From a bacterium (GTDB lineage: Bacteria; Babelota; Babeliae; Babelales; Vermiphilaceae): DNA of 40,088 nt. The translations under genes and the position numbers were made by a program. The stretch's first letter is position 1; the number at the start of each line of letters is the position of its first letter. Shown here one piece after another: positions 35,387 through 40,088 of the stretch. Below the pieces are notes generated by a model. The model made no database searches, was not told the origin of the DNA, and worked only from the letters and a program-made list of their open reading frames with translations. The stretch lies in assembly GCA_021833825.1 (NCBI GenBank), contig JAKBEL010000005.1:1-40088 (forward strand). Direction: 5' to 3'.

Positions 35387-36931
35387 TTATACAGCCTTTA
35401 CACTTTTTTGAATCATAATCTGCATAACGCTTAATAACGTACTTGCACAAATATAGAGCACCAATCCTGCTGCAAAATTTGCCGACACCGCGCCAAATAC
35501 AAGAGCCGCAGTCAGGGTCACCATGCGTTGAGCAGGATCACCACTCAAGCCTTGCAAAATCATTCCCCCAATAAGAAGTGCCGGAAGAATGTAATAAGGA
35601 TCTGGAGCAGATAGATCTGTAATCCAACCAAAGAATGGCGCCTGATAGAGATCTACCGAATTGTTCAACACACGACTCAACGCAATAAATATGGGAAACT
35701 GCGCAAGCATTGGCAGACAACTTGCCAATTGCGGCAAGCCATGCTTTTTAATCACCTCTGCCTGTGCTATTCGCAGTTTCTCCGGATCATTTTTATATTT
35801 TTGTTCTAGATAACGCATTTTTTTCTGAACTTCATTAGATTTTTTAAGCCCTCTTTCTCCGCTAATAGTAAATGGCAACATGATCAATTTAATGAGCACC
35901 GTTAAGAGCAAAATGGCCAATCCATAATTATGCACATATTCATACAAGAAATTTAAAAGTTTTAGCAACAATTTGGAGAGCGGTGCTAAAATGCCTGAAT
36001 AATCGAGCGTCTCTTCAAGCTGCGTATTCACCTGATTCATTGCGTGAGCCTCTTTTGGCCCACAATAGAATGACATAGTCCAACTATATGTCTCTTGAGG
36101 TACAACAGAAGGGCCCTCTAAAATCGAAATCAATCTGTTTTCTGGTGCCATTAAAAAGTATGCCCGTTGAGCAAAATTGTTCTGATCTGCAACCAACGCA
36201 TGTACAAAATATTTATTCTCTGTTCCAAAAATAGTAGGCGCCCACCACCCCTCTTGCCCATTTAATTTATTGTAAGGAATTTTTTCAATCGAGCCTTTTA
36301 TATTATTTACTAAAGCAGAGACTGTGTCATATTTTATATCAGGCATAACTGGCGCTGGTAAAAACAGCCTGATTTGATTCTGAATAGCATGTGATGATGC
36401 AAGAAGCTCTATGGTCAGATCAATTTTATATATATGTTTTGCCACTGCAAAACGCTTTCTTAAGAGTCCCTTTTCATAAGACCCTTCATACGTAAGAAAA
36501 AAATATTGATCATCTTCACTTGTATCAACAAGGTTATAATAGTAAGGAGTATTTTGATCAAGGGCAACAATAAATGCCTTATGTTCACGCTCTATTGTAG
36601 GAAAGATTGTGGTAATAACATCTTCTGTCTGATCGTTTTTTCGAATAAACTCTAAACGCTCAAGAGCTGCGCCCTCTGATGTAAAGGTAAGCGCCCCCCA
36701 ATCGGTATTAAGTTCTGTAACCACTACCGGCGAAACCCGTTTTGCTTGGCTAAACGCAACACCTAACTTGAGCGGCCTGAATGTCTGCTCAGTTTCAGGC
36801 GCACTAAAAACCTGGCCTGATCTATATTCCTGCAATTCTTTAGTTCGATATCTGCTCAAAATAAAATAATCAACTCCCCAATTAGTTAATAATACAATCC
36901 CAACGCCAACTAACATATTTTTAATATTCAT
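35387..36931 (-). CDS. yidC: Membrane protein insertase YidC
   Basis: 514 residues of the Gram-negative type. N-terminal membrane helix (5-25), large periplasmic beta domain (about 60-320) and a conserved insertase core with LLTVLIKLIMLPFTISGERG, a KNDPEKLRIAQAEVIKKHG coiled region and LPMLAQFPIFIALSRVLNNS. The usual upstream rnpA-rpmH pair is absent; a 225-base gap precedes a divergent regulator gene. Confidence 0.96.
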   Translation of the reverse strand: MNIKNMLVGVGIVLLTNWGVDYFILSRYRTKELQEYRSGQVFSAPETEQTFRPLKLGVAFSQAKRVSPVVVTELNTDWGALTFTSEGAALERLEFIRKNDQTEDVITTIFPTIEREHKAFIVALDQNTPYYYNLVDTSEDDQYFFLTYEGSYEKGLLRKRFAVAKHIYKIDLTIELLASSHAIQNQIRLFLPAPVMPDIKYDTVSALVNNIKGSIEKIPYNKLNGQEGWWAPTIFGTENKYFVHALVADQNNFAQRAYFLMAPENRLISILEGPSVVPQETYSWTMSFYCGPKEAHAMNQVNTQLEETLDYSGILAPLSKLLLKLLNFLYEYVHNYGLAILLLTVLIKLIMLPFTISGERGLKKSNEVQKKMRYLEQKYKNDPEKLRIAQAEVIKKHGLPQLASCLPMLAQFPIFIALSRVLNNSVDLYQAPFFGWITDLSAPDPYYILPALLIGGMILQGLSGDPAQRMVTLTAALVFGAVSANFAAGLVLYICASTLLSVMQIMIQKSVKAV

Positions 36932-36995
36932 AAGATCCTTGTTAACATTTAATGCATATAGATATAGATAGATATTTTAATTCTAAACGACAGTT

Positions 36996-37041
36996 ATGAT
37001 TAGCGTAACAAACTAATAACCTATTGGCTAGCGCTAATCAT
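36996..37041. repeat. 10-bp perfect inverted repeat upstream of yidC and merR-type gene
   Basis: Arms atgattagcg (36996-37005) and cgctaatcat (37032-37041), 26 bases apart, between two divergent promoters. No T-tract follows, so it is not a terminator. It could be an operator. The rest of the gap 36932-37156 shows nothing else that I can define. Confidence 0.45.
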
Positions 37042-37156
37042 CATATATTCAGCAGGAAACTGTAAATCTTGAACATCGATCACTAATTTACATACGCTTC
37101 TTGTTGAGGTATAACAAAAAATCATTTTTCATTTTTATCAAAAAAAAGGATTTATC

Positions 37157-37507
37157 ATGAAGATGCAAAAAAAACAATTTAGAATAGGAATTCTTGCAAA
37201 GGAGCTTGCCGTTGAAAAATTTGTAATTCGTTTTTGGGAAAAGGAGTTCAACATCAAAAGCGGACGCTCTATTGGAGGGCAAAGATACTACACAACTCAA
37301 GATGTTGCACTATTTAAAAAAATAAAAGAGCTTCTCTATGAAAAAAAATTCACAATAGCTGGCGCCAAAGAGGCATTACTCGATAAAAATGCCAAAGTTG
37401 TAGGATCTACTCGAACAACACTGCATAATACAAAATCAACACAGATAACCAAAGAGGAACTCTTGCATATCCGTGACACATTATATAAACTTCAGAAATT
37501 ACTTTAA
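37157..37507 (+). CDS. MerR-type transcriptional regulator
   Basis: 116 residues. Winged-helix DNA-binding domain: FRIGILAKELAVEKFVIRFW, EKEFNIKSGRSIGGQRYY and the DVALFKKIKELLYEKKFTI region (about 7-65). A short tail with no obvious ligand-binding domain follows, like the small MerR-type regulators found beside division or envelope genes. AAGGA lies before the ATG. The murC gene starts 35 bases downstream on the same strand. Confidence 0.85.
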   Translation: MKMQKKQFRIGILAKELAVEKFVIRFWEKEFNIKSGRSIGGQRYYTTQDVALFKKIKELLYEKKFTIAGAKEALLDKNAKVVGSTRTTLHNTKSTQITKEELLHIRDTLYKLQKLL

Positions 37508-37542
37508 CTTTTCAATAGTATAACCATATTGTAACAAAAATT

Positions 37543-38976
37543 ATGTATCGAAAAAAAGTACACATCCATTTTGTTGGCATTGGGGGAATTGGAATGAGCG
37601 GAATCGCAAAAATTCTCCATCAACAGGGATATATCATCTCCGGCTGCGACAGCAACATCGCACAAAAAAGTATTATCGAATTAAAAAGCTTAGGTTGCAC
37701 AATTTATGAGGGCAATAACAGCGATGAATGCCAATCTTGCACAATCGACATCTTGGTCTACTCTTCTGCAATAGAGCAACATAATCCCGAAATTTTAGCC
37801 GCCCAACAACGGGGCATTCCAACTATCAGAAGAGCCCTTATGCTTGCAGAATTAATGCGCACAAAATATAGCATAGCTATTGCGGGAGCGCACGGGAAAA
37901 CAACGACAACATCATTGGTCTCACATATCTTAATTGAAGCTGGCTTTGATCCAACAGTCATCATAGGCGGAAATCTCATTAACATTAGCTCTAATGCACG
38001 CATAGGACTTGGTGATTTTTTAGTCGCAGAAGCTGATGAAAGCGATCGTTCTTTTTTACATCTACAGGCAAGCCTGGCACTTATAACCAACATTGATTTA
38101 GAACATCTTGAAACATATACAGGCATTGATGACATCATAGAGACTTACAGACGATTTTTAAATAACCTCCCTTTCTATGGTATCGCATTCGTCTGCATAG
38201 ATGATGCAAACATACAAAAACTTCTTCCCATGGCTCATATACGTATGATTAAATATGGGCTTCATGAGACCGCCGATATAAGAGCAATAAATATTAATCT
38301 CTATTCCGATCACTCAACATTTAAAGTCGTTTATCAAAAAAAAGAGTTAGGAACCATAAGCATTCGCATGCCCGGAAAACATAATATATTAAACTGTCTT
38401 GGAGCTGTAGCAATCTGCCTTGAAATAGGGGCCTCTTTTCATATGATCCAACAGGCCTTAGAACATTTTCAAGGTATTGAGAGACGCTTTTGGTTTCGCG
38501 GTACCTATAATGGTGCAGAAATTTTTGATGATTATGGTCACCACCCCAAAGAGATTCACGAAACGCTCATCGTTGCGGCAAAGCGTGCAAAAAAAAATTT
38601 AATTGTTATTTTTCAGCCTCATCGCTTTACACGAACATATCATTTATGGAATGACTTTTTAACGGTATTTCATAACTCTGCCATAGACAGGCTGATTATT
38701 ACCGATATATATGGCGCAAACGAACAACCCATTGAAGGCATTACGTCTGAACGGTTTGTAGATGAATTTCAGAAGATCTATCCAGTAATCAAGACATCGT
38801 ACATCCCTTTTGATAAAAAGTTTACACAACTCATTAAAACTATTGATAATATTGCCCAACCAGATGACCTTATTCTTCTTATTGGTGCAGGAAAACTGAC
38901 AGATCTACCACAACTTCTCAACACATCTTCAAATTATGTAAATATATATCAAAAAAATAACCACACCCTTCAATAA
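37543..38976 (+). CDS. murC: UDP-N-acetylmuramate--L-alanine ligase
   Basis: 477 residues; adds L-Ala to UDP-MurNAc, committing to the stem peptide of peptidoglycan. HFVGIGGIGMSGIAKIL (9-25) for UDP binding, ATP loop AGAHGKTTTTS (114-124), LVAEADESDRSFL, and IFDDYGHHPKEI plus FQPHRFTRT of the C-terminal half. It implies that the organism makes at least a peptidoglycan precursor. No clear Shine-Dalgarno is seen, so coupling to the regulator gene is possible. Confidence 0.97.
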   Translation: MYRKKVHIHFVGIGGIGMSGIAKILHQQGYIISGCDSNIAQKSIIELKSLGCTIYEGNNSDECQSCTIDILVYSSAIEQHNPEILAAQQRGIPTIRRALMLAELMRTKYSIAIAGAHGKTTTTSLVSHILIEAGFDPTVIIGGNLINISSNARIGLGDFLVAEADESDRSFLHLQASLALITNIDLEHLETYTGIDDIIETYRRFLNNLPFYGIAFVCIDDANIQKLLPMAHIRMIKYGLHETADIRAININLYSDHSTFKVVYQKKELGTISIRMPGKHNILNCLGAVAICLEIGASFHMIQQALEHFQGIERRFWFRGTYNGAEIFDDYGHHPKEIHETLIVAAKRAKKNLIVIFQPHRFTRTYHLWNDFLTVFHNSAIDRLIITDIYGANEQPIEGITSERFVDEFQKIYPVIKTSYIPFDKKFTQLIKTIDNIAQPDDLILLIGAGKLTDLPQLLNTSSNYVNIYQKNNHTLQ

Positions 38977-39101
38977 ACCATGCAGCTGGTAAAACTTTTT
39001 ACACAATTTAAATTAAATATATTCAAATGGAAAGTTTTAATGTGGTACTCTGAAAGTAGATTATACTATTAAAACTTTGAATAAAAATCGGAGGACTATA
39101 C

Positions 39102-39446
39102 ATGAAGCGCATAATTTATCTTTTTCTCTTAATATCCATATGGATGCCATCACTATCTGCACGAAACAGTACCGCAAGAGGTCTTTTTGGAGGTGCTGGA
39201 ACGGGAGCTCTTTTCGGAGGGTTAATTGGTGGTGGACGTGGTGCAGGATGGGGAGCATTAACTGGCGGACTGGTAGGAACTGCAATAGGCGCATCCAAAG
39301 ATGCTGATCGCAAACGATACTACTCTAGAGAAGATAATATAGACAATGAAGATGATGATAGAGATAATGCAGAAAAAGAGAGCCGCAGCACCGTTATTAA
39401 ATCCCAAAAAAGAACACCAAGAAAAAAATCTACAACCACATATTAA
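39102..39446 (+). CDS. Exported glycine-zipper protein
   Basis: 114 residues. Signal peptide (KRIIYLFLLISIWMPSLSA), then a glycine-zipper stretch (about 25-66, GGAGTGALFGGLIGGGRG and GALTGGLVGTAIGAS) able to form tightly packed membrane helices, then an acidic and finally basic tail. Similar domains occur in outer-membrane stress proteins and secreted membrane-active proteins. GGAGGA eight bases before the ATG; a TATACT box at 39063 may be the -10. Confidence 0.75.
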   Translation: MKRIIYLFLLISIWMPSLSARNSTARGLFGGAGTGALFGGLIGGGRGAGWGALTGGLVGTAIGASKDADRKRYYSREDNIDNEDDDRDNAEKESRSTVIKSQKRTPRKKSTTTY

Positions 39447-39473
39447 CTATTTTTTTATAACAAAGGAATAATA

Positions 39474-39752
39474 ATGAGCTATTTTAAAATATTCTGCGCA
39501 TACCTTGTTATAATAACAGGCATTGCAAAGGCTACTACACAACGCCCAATCTTAAAAGAATTTTATATCAGTCATAGCCCATACTATACAACAGGATATT
39601 TAGGAGCACAAACCGAGAGACGATACAGATTATTCGGACCCAATCCCTATATACGAGATGTGACTCTTTCTGGCACAAGACATAAAACAACAATCGAACC
39701 TGCTTTCTGGCAAAAAAAGAATATCTTTAATAATAACAAAGGGCTTTTATGA
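39474..39752 (+). CDS. Small exported protein, unknown function
   Basis: 92 residues. N-terminal hydrophobic signal (SYFKIFCAYLVIITGIAKA) and a mature part rich in Tyr, Arg and Pro (YYTTGYLGAQTERRYRLFGP). It follows the glycine-zipper gene by 27 bases and overlaps the next gene by four, so the three probably form an operon. No family recognised. Confidence 0.65.
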   Translation: MSYFKIFCAYLVIITGIAKATTQRPILKEFYISHSPYYTTGYLGAQTERRYRLFGPNPYIRDVTLSGTRHKTTIEPAFWQKKNIFNNNKGLL

Positions 39753-39994
39753 AAAAAAAACATCTCTTATTATTTTTCAACATATTATTTCTTGCCCCAA
39801 TTATTAACGCATCAGAAGATCCCGATGAGATTAACACTAAAACCCCCAATGACGCTTCAAAAATAATTCCGGGATCAGAAGAAGAGACCAAACCAAACAC
39901 TTCATCTAAAAATAATTCTGACTACCGATTGGGCAGAAAAAGACGACGCAAATCACAATCAAATAATAGACCTCTTCTGAAACTTAATTTGTGA
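39749..39994 (+). CDS. Small exported charged protein, probably truncated at its 3' end
   Basis: 81 residues. Signal peptide (KKKHLLLFFNILFLAPIINA), then a low-complexity charged region with acidic (EDPDE, SEEE) and basic (RLGRKRRRKS) patches. The last eight codons and the stop overlap the putative end of an IS element transcribed from the other strand, so the original C-terminus may have been longer. Confidence 0.55.
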   Translation: MKKKHLLLFFNILFLAPIINASEDPDEINTKTPNDASKIIPGSEEETKPNTSSKNNSDYRLGRKRRRKSQSNNRPLLKLNL

Positions 39995-40088
39995 GCTCAA
40001 AATTGTAGATACCTGCGATGAGATTAAATCGCAAGCCAAACCTTTTTCTGCGATTACGATAACGATCAGCGACTATTTTAAACCGTTT
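39968..40088 (-). mobile_element. IS5-family element, 3' end only (runs off window)
   Basis: Includes the transposase C-terminus. The outer boundary is placed tentatively at an agacctcttctgaaac sequence (39968 on), which has the look of an IS5-type terminal repeat. The other end lies beyond the window, so neither the repeat nor a target duplication can be confirmed here. Confidence 0.5.
39984..40088 (-). CDS. IS5-family transposase, C-terminal fragment
   Basis: Reading the minus strand from the window edge gives 34 residues ending at a TAA at 39984, including ADRYRNRRKRFGLRFNLIAG and IYNFEL. This is the conserved C-terminus of IS5-type DDE transposases (Y-R-N-R/K-R-K-x-F-G-L-R-F-N-L-I-A). 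Only the end is visible, so intactness is unknown. It overlaps the small exported gene's stop by 11 bases. Confidence 0.8.
   Translation of the reverse strand, partial: KRFKIVADRYRNRRKRFGLRFNLIAGIYNFELTN

Noticed and set aside
35387-37156. Replication origin near yidC
   Set aside because: yidC often lies near oriC with rnpA and rpmH, but neither gene, dnaA nor DnaA-box clusters are visible here.

Overview
The window reads as chromosome from an AT-rich, reduced, Gram-negative (diderm) bacterium. The evidence is a YidC with a large periplasmic domain, RseP, MurC, and many short genes with Sec signal peptides. Small exported proteins of unknown family, zinc-type S14, no L30 gene in the spc operon and protist-symbiont-like toxin genes suggest Candidatus Dependentiae (TM6) or a similar intracellular lineage. 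That placement is an inference from gene style, not from a search.

Layout. (1) Positions 1-7.5 kb, all minus strand: an accessory block of exported proteins. In transcription order it holds an AAA+ ATPase with a signal peptide, a membrane segment and eight 11-residue repeats; a 946-residue exported protein ending in an EndoU-type RNase domain; a cytosolic protein made of two copies of one domain, translationally coupled to the toxin and placed like an immunity gene; and two paralogous HExxH (M50-like) membrane proteins. The ATPase and both metallopeptidase-like genes start with nearly the same stretch of about 105 bp (ribosome binding site plus signal peptide), as if one expression/export cassette had been fitted to different bodies. 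(2) 7510-9400: a complete-looking group II intron with its maturase, inserted exactly after the T-tract of a Rho-independent terminator. (3) 9.46-28.75 kb, minus strand: a NifU-like Fe-S gene and an unbroken str-S10-spc-alpha supercluster (rpsL to rplQ) with fusA, tuf, secY, adk, map, infA, rpmJ and rpoA. rpmD (L30) is absent. (4) 28.75-37 kb: housekeeping and membrane genes, namely rseP, rplM (without rpsI), an NhaC-type antiporter, two small two-helix exported proteins, and a yidC-recR-pepP operon. (5) 37.1-40.09 kb: a MerR-type regulator next to murC, three small exported proteins including a glycine-zipper protein, and the 3' end of an IS5-type transposase running off the window.

The most interesting part is the 1-7.4 kb block. 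ATPase, EndoU toxin and putative immunity gene are tightly spaced on one strand and may be one transcription unit. The ATPase has a complete nucleotide-binding site but an export signal, so if it is active it would have to work where ATP is available, for example inside a host or with its AAA domain retained in the cytosol. No tRNA, rRNA or CRISPR array was seen.
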